Shown one piece after another: positions 20,977 to 31,682 of a DNA stretch of 64,000 bases (position 1 is its first letter; each line of letters opens with the position of its first letter). Location: assembly GCF_024582715.1 (NCBI RefSeq), contig NZ_CP102083.1, positions 701,085 to 765,084 on the forward strand, read 5' to 3'. Below the pieces are notes generated by a model, which was not told where the DNA came from, did not search any database, and worked only from the letters and a program-made list of their open reading frames with translations. The DNA comes from Mycoplasma sp. 2045. Lineage in GTDB: Bacteria > Bacillota_I > Bacilli_A > Mycoplasmatales > Metamycoplasmataceae. The translations under genes and the position numbers were made by a program.

Positions 20977-21750
20977 TTCTAACTTTTTGAATAATTCAAC
21001 AATTTTTTCTACTGATAATTGTTGAATTCTTAAATTATCATCATACCCTAATTGTTCAAATACTTTCAGAATATGCTCTTTCGAACATTTATTTTGTAAT
21101 GAATAAGAAAGCTTCTTTCTTCTGTTTTCAAAACATAATTTGAAGAAATCCTTAATTGAATTTCATTCATCTAAGGAAACATTATTTTTAAATCTTAAAG
21201 ATAAAATAGCTGAATCAACCTTCGGCGCAGGTGAAAAAGCATTTGCAGGAACAATAAATTCTAATTTGCAGTCAGCTAAAAATTGTGATGAAACTGATAA
21301 TTTTGAATAATCTTTTGTATTAGGTTTAGCACAAACTCTCTGTGCTACTTCTTTTTGAACCATTACTAACACACCTTTAAAATTATCCTTATTTTCAAAA
21401 ATCTTAAATAAGATATCAGTTGTAATGTAATAAGGAATATTAGCAATAATGTAAGTGTCCTTAAAATCAGTTATATTAGCTTCTAAGAAATCTTGATGAA
21501 TAAGTTTAAAGTTAGGATTATCTATTTCTTTATTTAGAACATCAACCATATCAGGATCAATTTCAAAAGCAGTTACATAAGCACCTGCATTTAAAAGGTA
21601 ATTAGTTAAAGCACCTCTACCCGGTCCTATTTCTAGTACTTTTTGATCCTTTACATTAAATACATTTATTATCTTACGTAAAATGTTTTGATCTTTTAAG
21701 AAGTTTTGTCCAAACTTCTTTTTTGCATAAACTTCTTTTTTATTTTGCAT
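20971..21750 (-). CDS. rsmA: 16S rRNA dimethyladenosine transferase
   Basis: RsmA (KsgA) dimethylates A1518 and A1519 of 16S rRNA late in small-subunit assembly. It has 259 residues. The SAM motif is LEIGPGRGALT, the catalytic motif NIPYYIT, and FSPAPKVDS is the usual late landmark. UGA-coded Trp lies near the end. It starts by TAATG overlap with the end of tatD and so is translated as the last gene of mnmE-tatD-rsmA. Confidence 0.96.
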
Positions 21751-22553
21751 TATAAATTAAATAAAGTCCTTAAGTTTTTATTAATTCTATCTGTGAATTT
21801 ATCCATACCCACTTTTTTAATTCCTGCTATGTAGTAAGCTACAAATAAAACTGTATTTGGTTCGTTTTTTTGTTCTGTATATGGATGAACTCTTAAGAAT
21901 GGAGCGTCAGTTTCTGTAAGAATTCTTTCAAGTGGTAAAAACTCAATAATATCTCTAGTTTGGTTTGTCGTTCCATATGTAACAGCACCGCTGAATGAAA
22001 AATAAAGATTTTTAAATTCTAAAAATTTCTTAGCTCAATCCATATTTCCGGCAAATGTATGGAGCATAACTTTGATGTTAGGAAACTCTTTTAAAATATC
22101 ATAAACATCTTGGTAAGCTTGGTATTGGTCGATTTTATCTCTAATGTGAACAACAATTGGCAGGTTTAATTCTTGTGCTAATTTGATTTGATTTCTAAAT
22201 GATTTAATTTGATTTTCTCTTGATGGAACACCCTCTTCATAGAAGTAATCTAATCCAATTTCTCCAATTCCAACAATAGTCTCATCAATTAAATCTTTAT
22301 ATCTTAAATAATCATTCTCATCAATTCCATCTTCAGGATGAATTCCTATAACAGGTTTAATTAAATCAGGATACTTTTTAGCTAACTTGATAACTTCTTT
22401 ATTTTCTTCAGCGTGACCACCATTAACAATCATAAATTCAAGTCTATTAGCATAAGCTTGCTCGCAAATCATATCAATAATGTCTTCATGTTTGTAAGCA
22501 GTCATTGATAAATGATTATGTGCATCAACAAATTTATTTTTCTTTGAACTCAT
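21750..22553 (-). CDS. tatD: TatD family metal-dependent hydrolase
   Basis: TatD-type enzymes are metal-dependent deoxyribonucleases. It has 267 residues. Expected metal ligands are all seen: DAHNHLS near the start, GEIGLDYF (Glu), VVHIRD, MLHTF and ETDAPFL (Asp). The start at 22553 is one nt after the mnmE stop, so it probably depends on re-initiation. A tatD-rsmA pairing is common in Firmicutes. Confidence 0.93.
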
Positions 22554-22554
22554 A

Positions 22555-23922
22555 TTATTTACCTAAACAGAAAGTGCTGAACATAACATCTAATAAGTCT
22601 TCTCTGTTTACATTTCCTTTAATATTCTGTAATTGATCTCACGCTGCATATAAATCGATGATAACCATGTCAAAAGTTGCATAGTTGTCAAGTGCATTTT
22701 TAGCATCCTTAAGCGAATTTAAAGCTTGCTTAATAAGTGAAAGTTGACGTGTATTTGAAAAAATACGCTCATCTAAAATGTTGATATTCTGGAAGTTCGA
22801 AACTAAACCTTGTTCTAATGCTTCAATATCGTTATTTAAAGCAGAAATATAAATAACGTTATTATCTAATGACTTATCTGACTTTAGCAAGTCTTTTTTG
22901 TTCATAACTTTTAAATAAAACTTACCTAACTCTTTTGATTTTTGCTCAATTAATTTATCAAAATCATCTTCAGATTCATTTGCAGATACAACGTGAACTA
23001 CAAGATCACTTTTTTCAATTTGATCTAACGATTTTTGAATACCAATTTTTTCAATAATTTCTTGAGTGTTTCTTAAACCAGCAGTATCAACAAGTTTAAA
23101 TAACATATCGTTGATTTTGTAGGTAGCTTCAACTAAATCTCTTGTAGTTCCTGCGATATCTGTAACAATTGCTTTATCTTCTGATAAAAGTGCATTTAAA
23201 ATACTACTTTTCCCAACGTTAGGTTTTCCTAAAAATGCAACTTTAACACCTTCAAAAACATATCTAGAATCCTCTGAAATTTTCACTATTTTTTCTAGCT
23301 CACTGATTAAAACAGAAACTTTCTCTGACATATTAATTGAATCTAAACGTTCAACATCATCGTATTCAGGGTAGTCGATATTAACTTCAGCAAGACCGAT
23401 CAAAACAGCAATCTTATTTAAGAACTCATCAATTAAACCTGAAGTTTTACCCTTGAATTTATTAACTGACGCGAGTGCTTGAGATGAAGTTTGAGCCATA
23501 ATTAAATCGTGAATAGCTTCAGCTTTAATTAAGTCCATTTTTCCATTTAAAAAAGCTCTTCTAGTGAATTCACCACGTTCAGCTAATCTGGCACCATTTT
23601 CAAGTAATAAACTTAAAACTTTGTTTGTAACAACAATTCCACCGTGACAGTTAATTTCGATTAAAGGTTCGCCAACATAGTTATTGAATACATCATTACC
23701 ATTTGTATCTTTTTTACCAACAAATGACATAACTAAAACTTCATCAATAAGTTGTCCATTATCGTGAATGAAACCATATGAAATTGTGTGATCTGCACCA
23801 ATTTTTCCTTTAAAAACTTTAGAAACAACATTTACTGCATCAGGACCACATACACGAACAATTGAAATTGGTTGATTTATATGAGAACCTGAACTGATTG
23901 CTGCAATTGTATCATTAGTCAT
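22555..23922 (-). CDS. mnmE: tRNA uridine-5-carboxymethylaminomethyl modification GTPase
   Basis: MnmE works with MnmG to modify U34 of several tRNAs, helping read codons ending in A or G. It has 455 residues. The N-terminal folate-binding domain (EFTRRAFLNGKMDL) is followed by a G domain with GKPNVGKSS, DIAGTTRD, DTAGLR and NKKD. The C-terminal catalytic CLGK motif is present right before the stop. It has a strong AAAGGAGACAAT ribosome site and follows a terminator, so transcription probably starts just upstream. Confidence 0.96.
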
Positions 23923-23945
23923 ATTGTCTCCTTTCTTATAAATAC

Positions 23946-23971
23946 AATAAAACTAGCTAAAAAGCTAGTTT
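23946..23971 (-). terminator. Terminator between frr and mnmE
   Basis: On the minus strand AAACTAGCT pairs with AGCTAGTTT around a short loop, followed by TTATT. It separates the pyrH-frr unit from mnmE. Confidence 0.8.
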
Positions 23972-23976
23972 GACAT

Positions 23977-24528
23977 TTATTTATTCATTAATTCTTCTTG
24001 TTTTTCACTTGTAATTTTGTCGATTTTACTAATTTCTTTATCAACTTCTTTTTGAATAACATCTAAGTATCTTTTTTGTTCGTCTTCTGATAACTCTTCA
24101 TCAGCTTTGATAGCTTTATTAACTTCTTGACGAGCATTACGAACACCTACTTTAGCATTTTCAGTTAACTTAGATAATGATTTGACCATTTCCTTACGTT
24201 TTTCAGTTGTAAGAGGAGGGAAGTTTAATCTAATTTGACTTCCTTCATCAATTGGCATAACACCTAAGTTTGCTTTTTCAAGAGCTTTATTAATTTCCTT
24301 AACTGATGTAATATCGTAAGGTTTGATTAATAATTGTTGTGGCTCAGGCACTGAAATGTTTGATAATTCTTCAAGTGGTGTAGGTGTGTCATAGTAATTG
24401 ACACGAATACCTTTGATCAATTGAGGGTTAGCTCTACCTGTTGAAATTTTTGATAATTCAAAACGGTAATGTGAAAGTGCTTTTTCTGCTTTTTCAGCAA
24501 AATCTAATAAATAAATATCTAATTCCAT
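23977..24528 (-). CDS. frr: Ribosome recycling factor
   Basis: RRF, with EF-G, splits ribosomes after termination. It has 183 residues and the usual blocks: ISTGRANP, YYDTPTPLEELSNI, IKPYD, IRLNFPPLTTEKRKE and RNARQEVNK. It starts by TAATG overlap with pyrH. The pyrH-frr order is common across bacteria. Confidence 0.97.
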   Translation of the reverse strand: MELDIYLLDFAEKAEKALSHYRFELSKISTGRANPQLIKGIRVNYYDTPTPLEELSNISVPEPQQLLIKPYDITSVKEINKALEKANLGVMPIDEGSQIRLNFPPLTTEKRKEMVKSLSKLTENAKVGVRNARQEVNKAIKADEELSEDEQKRYLDVIQKEVDKEISKIDKITSEKQEELMNK

Positions 24529-25247
24529 TATTTAGTAACCTCTGTATGTTTGATTTTTCCTTCAAGTGCATTTAAAATTGAATTTTCTTCTAATAAGTTA
24601 AACACAATTAAATTAATATTGTTGTCTCTAGCCATACTTGTGGCTGTTAAGTCCATAACTTGTAATTTCTTTTCTAAGATTTCATCATAAGTGATGTGAT
24701 CATAATGTTTTGCATCAGGATTTTTCTTTGGATCTGAGTCATAAATTCCATCAGTTCCATTTTTACCCATTAAAATAACTTGAGCACCAACTTCTGATGC
24801 ATATAATGTTGCCGCTGTATCTGTTGTAAAGAATGGACGACCTGTCCCTCCAGCAAAGATAACAACTTCACCATCTTCTAAGTATTTGATTGTTTTTTCG
24901 TTAACGTAATATTCAGCTACTCTTTGATCAATGTTTAATGAACTTTGAACTCTAGCCTTAAGTCCAACACGCTCGAAACCACTACCTAAGGCAATAGCAT
25001 TCATAATTGTAGCAAGCATTCCAATATAGTCAGCTTTATTTCTGTTAATCCCATTTTTTTCAGCAGAAGCACCTCTTCAGAAGTTTCCTCCACCGATAAC
25101 TACTGATACTTGTATACCTTTAGCTACAATTTCTTTAAGTTGTAATGCAATTTTGTGAACTAAATCATAGTCAATTGCTAAATGTTTTTCTTTGTTTGCA
25201 AAACCTTCTCCAGAAAGTTTTAAAAGAATTCTTTGATACTTAATCAT
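24528..25247 (-). CDS. pyrH: UMP kinase
   Basis: PyrH phosphorylates UMP to UDP. It has 239 residues of the amino-acid kinase fold. Visible motifs are LLKLSGEGF at the start, VVIGGGNFWRG, FAGGTGRPFFTTDTAA and GTDGIYDSDPKKNPDA. The ATG at 25247 (MIKYQRIL) is preceded by AGAGGTAGTG. Upstream, a TATAAT-like box on the minus strand near 25308 is a possible promoter. Confidence 0.96.
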
Positions 25248-25454
25248 CACTACCTCTATTTAACAAGTTAAGTTTTTATTATTTAATATAAATAATAATG
25301 TTTAAACTAATTATATAGAAAAAAGATTTTTCAGTCTATTTTTTTTAACTTTTTCCAAAATCTTTAAATTCAAGGATAAAAACTGCAATTTTTCACTTTT
25401 TTATGGAATTTTTCACAATTTTTCTTACAAATTACCGTTTTTTAAAAAATACTT

Positions 25455-25486
25455 TATAATTTATAAACATATTTTACAAATATGTT
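25455..25486 (+). promoter_or_regulatory. -10 box with a palindrome over the predicted start site
   Basis: TATAAT at 25455-25460 is followed by a perfect inverted repeat at 25466-25486 (arms AACATATTT and complement, 3-nt centre). The repeat covers the expected transcription start, a classic operator position; it could also act as an RNA hairpin. Confidence 0.5.
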
Positions 25487-25500
25487 GTATTTTCAATTAA

Positions 25501-25521
25501 TATTCCTATGCCATAGGAATA
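25501..25521 (+). promoter_or_regulatory. Perfect 21-bp inverted repeat upstream of the Cof gene
   Basis: Arms TATTCCTATG and its exact complement flank one central C. The same word, imperfect, occurs at 13441-13461 before dnaX, and a half-site-like GCTAGGTATAAAA occurs at 31624-31636 before the DprA-like gene. Confidence 0.5.
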
Positions 25522-25558
25522 AAATTTTCAAAAAATAATTTAAAGAAAGAGGTAGATT

Positions 25559-26467
25559 ATGGCAGCAGAAAAAGAAAAATTTTTATTTGCTATTGACTTA
25601 GATGGTACAACACTTCAATCTAGTGCAACAGGTGTTATTCACGACAGAACACTTAGCGCAATTAAAAGAGCAACAGAAGAAGGACACGTTGTATGTATCC
25701 TTACAGGAAGACCTTGAAGAAGTACTAAATTCATTTATGAATCATTAGGTCTTAACACAATCGTTGCTAACTACAATGGAGCGCATATTCACCATCCATA
25801 TGATCAAGAATTCATCCCTTACATTAAATACTTAAACTTAAACGAAGCATTATACATTTTAGGTGATCCTAAAGTTAAAAAAGAAGTTTCAAACATCGCT
25901 ATTGAAGGACCAGACTGAGTTCAATTAGATCACCGTGATGAAGAACTTGAAAAAGTTTTTGGATTTAAAACAAGTTCAAAATTACGTATCGGTTTAGACT
26001 TATACAAAATTCCTTTAATGCCTACAGGAATTATCTTTGACGTTAAAGAGACAACAAACATTGAAGAACTTAGAAAATACCTTAAATCAAGATATGGTGA
26101 CTTAGCTGAATTCTCATACTGATCAAAAGGAGAAGGTTTAACACCTGTTTTCGATATGACTAACATTACAGCTAACAAAGGTAAAGCTTTAAGTATGTTA
26201 ATTAGATACTACGACGTTAAAGTCGAAAACACAATTGCATTAGGAGATGGATTTAACGACGTTCCTATGTTTAAAATCGCAAACATTTCAGTAGCTATGG
26301 CTAATGCTTCAAAAGACGTTAAAAAATATGCATCAATTAGAATTTCTAAAACAAATAAAGAAGGTGGAGTTGGAGAATACATTCACAAATTCTTAGACAA
26401 TCCACAAGCCGAGATAGAAAAATCAAACGCACGTAAAAGAAAAATTCAAGCTATCGAGGAAGAATAA
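25559..26467 (+). CDS. Cof-type HAD phosphatase
   Basis: This is a soluble haloacid-dehalogenase phosphatase of the Cof/YidA group, acting on small phosphorylated metabolites; the substrate is not known. It has 302 residues. Motif I is AIDLDGTTL (nucleophile Asp), motif II lies near TGRPW (Trp is UGA) and motif IV is GDGFNDVPMF. A C2-type cap lies between. The AGAGG ribosome site precedes the ATG at 25559. Its codon use looks somewhat richer in C-ending codons (AAC, TAC, GAC) than neighbours, which can mark high expression. Its stop overlaps the RNase HIII start (TAATG). Confidence 0.9.
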
Positions 26468-27156
26468 TGAAATATATTGATGATATCAAACAACTTAATG
26501 TTGATTTAGAGCAAGTAATTGGTGTTGATGAAACAGGAGTCGGTGATTACTGAACACCACTTGTTTCTTGTGCAGTTTATTTACCAAATAAGCTTAAACA
26601 ATTTGTCGCTTCATTAGGTGTAAAGGATTCTAAAAAACTATCTGATAAACAAATTTTATCTTTAGCTCCTAGATTAATGGAATTTCTTGAATATTCCGTT
26701 TACACACTTACACAAGCTGGATACAACAAATTAAGCAAGTCTTATAATGCTAATGAACTTAAATTTTTCACTCACGCAAGTGCATTGAGTACATTGGCTA
26801 AAAAATGCAAAATTCAAGCAACTGCAATTATTATTGATAAATATTCAACAACTAATTCAATATTAAAATATCATCAAAAATTCTTTATTGAAAATAACTG
26901 AGCTAAATTAAATGAGTTACAATTACCAACATTGCTAGTTAATAAAGCTGAAGACATCCACTTATCAGTTGCATGTGCTTCAATTATTGGAAGATACCAT
27001 TTATTGCAATATATGGAAGAACAAAGTAAGAATTGAAATTTCAATTTCTTACTTGGTGCAAGCAAGAATGTTGTTGCTCAAATCCACGAGTTCACACAGA
27101 CTTATGGAGAAAACTCATTAAACTCTGTTTTAAAACTTAATTTTAAGCTTAAATAA
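26467..27156 (+). CDS. rnhC: RNase HIII-like ribonuclease, lacking the N-terminal domain
   Basis: This enzyme cuts RNA in RNA-DNA hybrids. The 229-residue protein begins almost directly at the catalytic domain: VIGVDETGVGDYW carries the DE-G-GD pattern of RNase HIII. VKDSKKLSD, the central IIIDKY and the later HLSVACASIIGRY complete the active-site layout. Typical RNase HIII (about 300 residues) has an N-terminal TBP-like substrate-binding domain that is missing here. A separate RNase HII gene is present at 45441-46055. It is coupled to the Cof gene and ends at a shared terminator. Confidence 0.85.
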
Positions 27157-27195
27157 AAATGAATAGACCTTATACACTGGTCTATTCATTTTTTT
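27155..27195. terminator. Bidirectional terminator between rnhC and tex
   Basis: A 15-bp stem (AAAAATGAATAGACC and its complement) with a 9-nt loop has T tracts on both strands. It overlaps the stop codons of both convergent genes. Confidence 0.9.
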
Positions 27196-29341
27196 AGTTC
27201 TCTAAAACTTTTCCACTTAAACGATTTCTTTGTAAGTCAATTTCAGTGATTTCAGAGTTAATCACTAAACCTGGATAATACTTATCAAAGATTGATTCAT
27301 TTTGATTTAAGATTAAATTACTTACGTGAATAAATAAGTTTTTCTTGATTCCGATATAAACAAATATACCAAAATCAGTAATATTTTCAACAGTTCCTTG
27401 AATTGTATCTCCAACTTTTAAATCATTTACATCTAACACACTGTCTTTTAAGATAAATCCTGATTTATTATCAACAATTTTCTTAGTAGGACTCGCTAAT
27501 GATTGAAGTATTAATTCAACTGTATAAATATCTGAATTTAACTCATCAGCAATAGATTGTGCATTTAAGTTAGAAACATCTATACCTTGTTCACTTGGTT
27601 TTAAGTTAAATTTTTCAACAATTTTTGATGCTAATTTATATGATTCAGGGTGAATTATTGTTTTATCAAAAAAGTTTGATGAAGTGAATATTCTTAAAAA
27701 ACCTACTGACTGTTCAAAACTTTTTGGACCTAACCCAGGAACTTTAAGAAGTTCATTTCTGTTTTCGAAATTTTTACTTTCTTTACTATTTCTGTATTCA
27801 ATAATATTTTGAGCTATCTTCTTGCTTAAACCTGCTATATACATCAAAATATGCTTTGTAGCAGTATTTAAGTCAACACCAAACTCATTAACTACCTTTT
27901 GCACTTTGAAGTTTAAATATTGCTCTAATTCTTTTTGATTTAAGTCATGTTGATATTGTCCGACACCAATTGATTTAGGATCAATTTTTACTAACTCATT
28001 TAATGGGTCTAAGAATTTTCTACCGATATTAATCGCACTTCTTTCTTCAACACTTAAGTTAGGGAATTCTTCGATTGCAATTTGTGAAGCTGAGTACACG
28101 CTAGCTCCAACTTCAGAAACAATAGCATATTTAACCTTTAAATTGTTTTGTTTAATAATATTAGAAATAAATAATTCAGTTTCTCTTGAAGCTGTTCCGT
28201 TTCCAATAACAACAATAGTAATTTTATATTTGTTAATAAAATCTAAAACTACTTTAGTTGCCTCTGCCACTTTTTCTTGTGGTTTATTAGGATAAATTTT
28301 AGCAATACCTAAAACATCTCCATTTTCAGATAATGCAGCTATTTTACATCCATTAACATATGCAGGGTCAATGGTTAAAATATTGTGCCCTGTAATTGCT
28401 GGAGCAGTTAATAATTTTTCAACTGAATTTGCAAATATATTAATACTTGCTTTTTCAGCTATTTCAAATAAGTCACTAAAGATTTCTCTTTCTACACTAG
28501 GTAAAATAAGTCTTTTGAGTGAATCATTGATCGCATCAATAACATTGTCTTTATTGTTTCTTGTTTTATCGATAGCTTTTAAAATGATAATGACTAATGG
28601 TTCGTGTTTGTACTCAAATTCAAGTTTAAGTTTATCTAATTTAACACCTCTATTAATTGCTAATACATTGTGGTTTTTAATGTATTTAATAGGTGTTGAA
28701 AAATCATAGTAATTTAAGAATACTAAATCATCATTTTCATCATTAACTTTTTTTGACTTTGTTGTTTTAATTCTTCCAAAATTGTAGATTGATTCTTTAA
28801 TTTGATTTTTAATTTCTACATTCTGTGAAATTCACTGCGCAATAATGAAATTAGCTTGCTCAATAGCAAATTCGACTGTAGGTACTTGTTCTGTTAAATA
28901 TTTTTTAGCTTCTCTTGCAACATCAAATTGAGGGCTTTTATTCTCAAAAATTCTCTTTGCAAGCGGCTCTAAACCAAGTTCAATAGCTTTTGTTGCTTTT
29001 GTGATTTTACCAACCTTGAATGGTTCGTAAATTGACTCTAATTCGCTTTTGACAGTTGTATTTAAGATTTGTTCTTTAAGTTTGTCTGTAAGTAAATTCT
29101 TTTCACTTAGAATTTTAATAATTGCTTGTTGTCTATCTAAAAGCTCTTCTTTGTATTTGTAAATAGATTCAATTTGATAGATTTGTTCTTCATTAAGCCC
29201 ACCAGTTTGTTGTTTTCTATAACGTGAAATGAATGGAACTGTATCTCCATTAGATAACATTTCTAAAACTGTTTGAACTTGATTTGTAGGAATGTTTAAT
29301 TCTTTTGAAGCTAACTCCAAGGCTAATTTGTTATTTTTCAT
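27194..29341 (-). CDS. tex: Tex-like RNA-binding protein
   Basis: Tex is a conserved cytoplasmic nucleic-acid-binding protein linked to transcription, though its exact role is unclear. The 715-residue product has the N-terminal helical region (ISRYRKQQTGGLNEEQI), a YqgF/RNase H-like domain (ILTIDPAYVNGCK, where relatives usually have DPGFRTGCK), helix-hairpin-helix repeats (LLKVPGLGPKSFEQ) and a C-terminal S1 domain (VENITDFGIFVYIG). The start at 29341 follows AAAGGATAAT; an upstream in-frame start at 29374 has no ribosome site. I read the middle part codon by codon and found no stop other than UGA. Confidence 0.9.
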
Positions 29342-29398
29342 ATTATCCTTTCCTATTAGAAACAAAAGAATCACTTTAAGAAGTGATTCTTAAGATTA

Positions 29399-30484
29399 TT
29401 ATTGTTTATTGTTGTTTGATTTATTTGCTTCTTTTTCTGGTGTTGTCATTGAGTCTGTTCTAAAGTTTTTGAATGCAATAACTTTAACAACAAATGGGTT
29501 TACAACTCTTTGTGTGAATCCTTGAATAAATGCATAGAATACTGGAGCTAATAAATCTCCTAATAACATAGCAAATGTTGCGTAAACTAATGAATCAAAT
29601 GCAAACGAATTTTTTGAATTTTTTAATTGATCCAATGTTACTGAAGTATCGAACCCAAAATCAGGGGCTATTCCAGTAATTTGTGCTTCTAAATGCTTAC
29701 CAACATGAGTTTCTGATGTAAAGAATGCAGGTAATTGTTGAGCTAAACCTCTAGCTGGGTTAATAGCTGCTGTGGCACCTAAAATTCCCATTCATACTGA
29801 TAATGAAATGATGAACATAATCATTAAATCACGGTATTTATTGTTAATGTTTGGTGAAAAAATTGGGAACAATAAGATAGCTGTCATAACTAACTCAACA
29901 AAGAAAATTCACGCTGTTCCACTTGCTAAAACGTGGTTTGTTGATGGATTTGAACCTTTTTCTAATTCTGCAACAAAAGAAGCTTTGTAAGCTCCAATTG
30001 CAGTAATTGGGGCATTAGGTAAATGATCTTTCCCTACTGATAAGTATCCAAATAAATAGATAAATCCTGCAGCAGCAAATGCTCCTAAAAATTGAATTGC
30101 AATTTTATATAAAGCATAGTAACCATTATTTCTACCGTTTATATAACGATAAATAGTTACAGCTGGGTTGAGGTCACAACTTCAACGTAAGAAGATGAAT
30201 AACACTACCCCGACAGCAATAAATCCTGCATAAAATCCAACAATGATTTTATGTAACATATATTCTTCAACAACTTTACCTGAAGATGTGTAAATTGATA
30301 GACCTGCTAATGCAAGTGATAAAAAGATTGTTCCGATAAATTCTGATAAACCGTGGATGATTCAAGTTTTTAAATCAGCTGGTTTCTCAGCATTTTGTCT
30401 TTCTGATGTTCTTAATTTAAAGAAGCTAAATAAATCTTTGAAAAAGCTATTTTTCTTAATTAATAATTCCTGTGTATTAACCAT
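29399..30484 (-). CDS. glpF: MIP family channel (aquaglyceroporin-like)
   Basis: This membrane channel family passes water and small neutral solutes. The 361-residue product is longer than the usual 250-280. Both pore motifs are present: DLNPAVTIYRY and AAINPARGLAQQ. The Asp that follows the second NPAR in glycerol facilitators such as E. coli GlpF is Gly here. Extra length comes from a polar N-terminal part, an insertion before the last helices (about 40 residues after LPAFFTSETH) and a C-terminal Asn/Lys tail. Its start lies inside the D-lactate dehydrogenase gene (8-nt overlap), so the two are made together. Lactic acid or glycerol are both plausible substrates. Confidence 0.85.
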
Positions 30485-31514
30485 TTTGTATTTTTCCATT
30501 CTCTAATAAAACTAATGCTTTTGAGTAATCTCCTGCTTGCGCAGCGTCTGCATTTTCTAATGTTGTTTTAGCTATTTGAGTTAAAGCTAAATCTGTTAAG
30601 AATGCTTGGTGTGATGTTACTAAAACGTTGTCCATTTCAATTAATTCTGCTCATTGAGGATCTTGTTCTTTAAGTTCTTTAATTCTTGAAGAAATATCTT
30701 CGTAAAATCTTCCTTCTTCTCTTTCTAAAACGTCAGTTGCAAATCCACGAACTTTACCTGATTTAAGCCCATCGATCATTGCTTGTAATTCAATAATTTC
30801 TCCTCTGGCTGTGTTGACAATGATTGCTCCCGGTTTAAGCATATCAATAGCAGCTTTATCGAATAAGTATCTTGTCGAAGGTAATAAAGGACAGTGGATT
30901 GAAATAAAGTCTGAGTTTTGTAAGATTTCTGAAAATGAAGCTCATTCAAATCCGAATTGTTCAGCTAATTGAGGGAAGTTATCTTGAGCAAATGCATCAA
31001 ATACTAAAACTCTAGCACCTGTTGCTTTAGCAATTTTAATAAATGTTTGTCCAATTTTTCCTGAACCAACAACCCCAATTGTTGAGTTCCCAACACAAAG
31101 TCCATCAAGTCCATTTAATGAGAAGTTGTAATCTTTAACTCTTTTATTAGCAATTAAAAGATTTCTGTTAAGTGCTAATAATCCTGCAAAAGCAAATTCA
31201 CCAATACTTTCAGCTGAGTAGTTAAAAATTCTGTAAACGTGAATTCCTAACTCGTTAGCTTTAGCAACATCAATTTTGTTGTATCCCATTGATCTTTGCA
31301 ATCAAACTTTTACACCCATTTTTGCTAAGACTTCTAAAATTACTTTGTCACCATAAGTATTAACAAACCCACATACAGCATCGTAACCTTTAGCTAACTT
31401 AACTGTATCTAAGTTTAAGTTTTCTTTAAAAAAAGTAATTTCGTGTCTTCCATCATTATATTTTTCAAAGTATTTAATATCGTAATCTTTAGAATCGAAA
31501 AATGCAATTCTCAT
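30477..31514 (-). CDS. ldhD: D-lactate dehydrogenase (D-2-hydroxyacid dehydrogenase family)
   Basis: This enzyme reduces pyruvate to D-lactate while regenerating NAD+. It has 345 residues. The Rossmann motif is VVGSGKIGQTFI, and catalytic residues appear as NTARGE (Arg), VLEREEG (Glu) and TSHQAFLT (His). The YNKIDVAKANELGI and FNYSAESIGEFA blocks are typical of D-LDH. The ribosome site AGGAGAAAAT precedes the ATG at 31514 and a TATAAT-like box lies about 50 nt further up. It overlaps the channel gene by 8 nt. Confidence 0.92.
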
Positions 31515-31618
31515 ATTTTCTCCTAGATAAAAATGAATAAAAATAAACCTAATAATTTTTAAAGTAATTATATTAAATTTATACTAAAACAAAGGCTTTT
31601 TATTTAAACTAAACTAAT

Positions 31619-31636
31619 AGTGTGCTAGGTATAAAA
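31619..31636 (+). promoter_or_regulatory. GCTAGGTATAAAA element before the DprA-like gene
   Basis: GTGTGCTAGGTATAAAA shares TAGGTATAAAA with the element at 13455-13465 before dnaX. TATAAA could be a -10 box for the gene starting at 31683. Confidence 0.35.
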
Positions 31637-31682
31637 ATAGTTCATTTTCAGCTAAATTTACTATTTTAAATAGGAGGAGAAA

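Larger units (their letters stand above)
25248..25558. other. Divergent intergenic region between pyrH and the Cof phosphatase gene
   Basis: This 311-bp AT-rich spacer holds no reading frame I would support. It contains a plus-strand TATAAT (25455-25460), two separate 21-bp perfect inverted repeats (25466-25486 and 25501-25521), and a short run of repeated TTTTTCAC words around 25388-25425. The left part should carry the pyrH promoter. Confidence 0.6.

Noticed and set aside
28371..28709. Plus-strand frame of 112 codons inside tex
   Set aside because: The minus strand here is a continuous Tex coding frame, checked codon by codon; the plus frame has no ribosome site and is a shadow.
28271..28831. 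Apparent gap or frameshift in the middle of tex
   Set aside because: Codon-by-codon reading shows an open frame; the stretch simply lacks ATG, so automatic frames do not start there.
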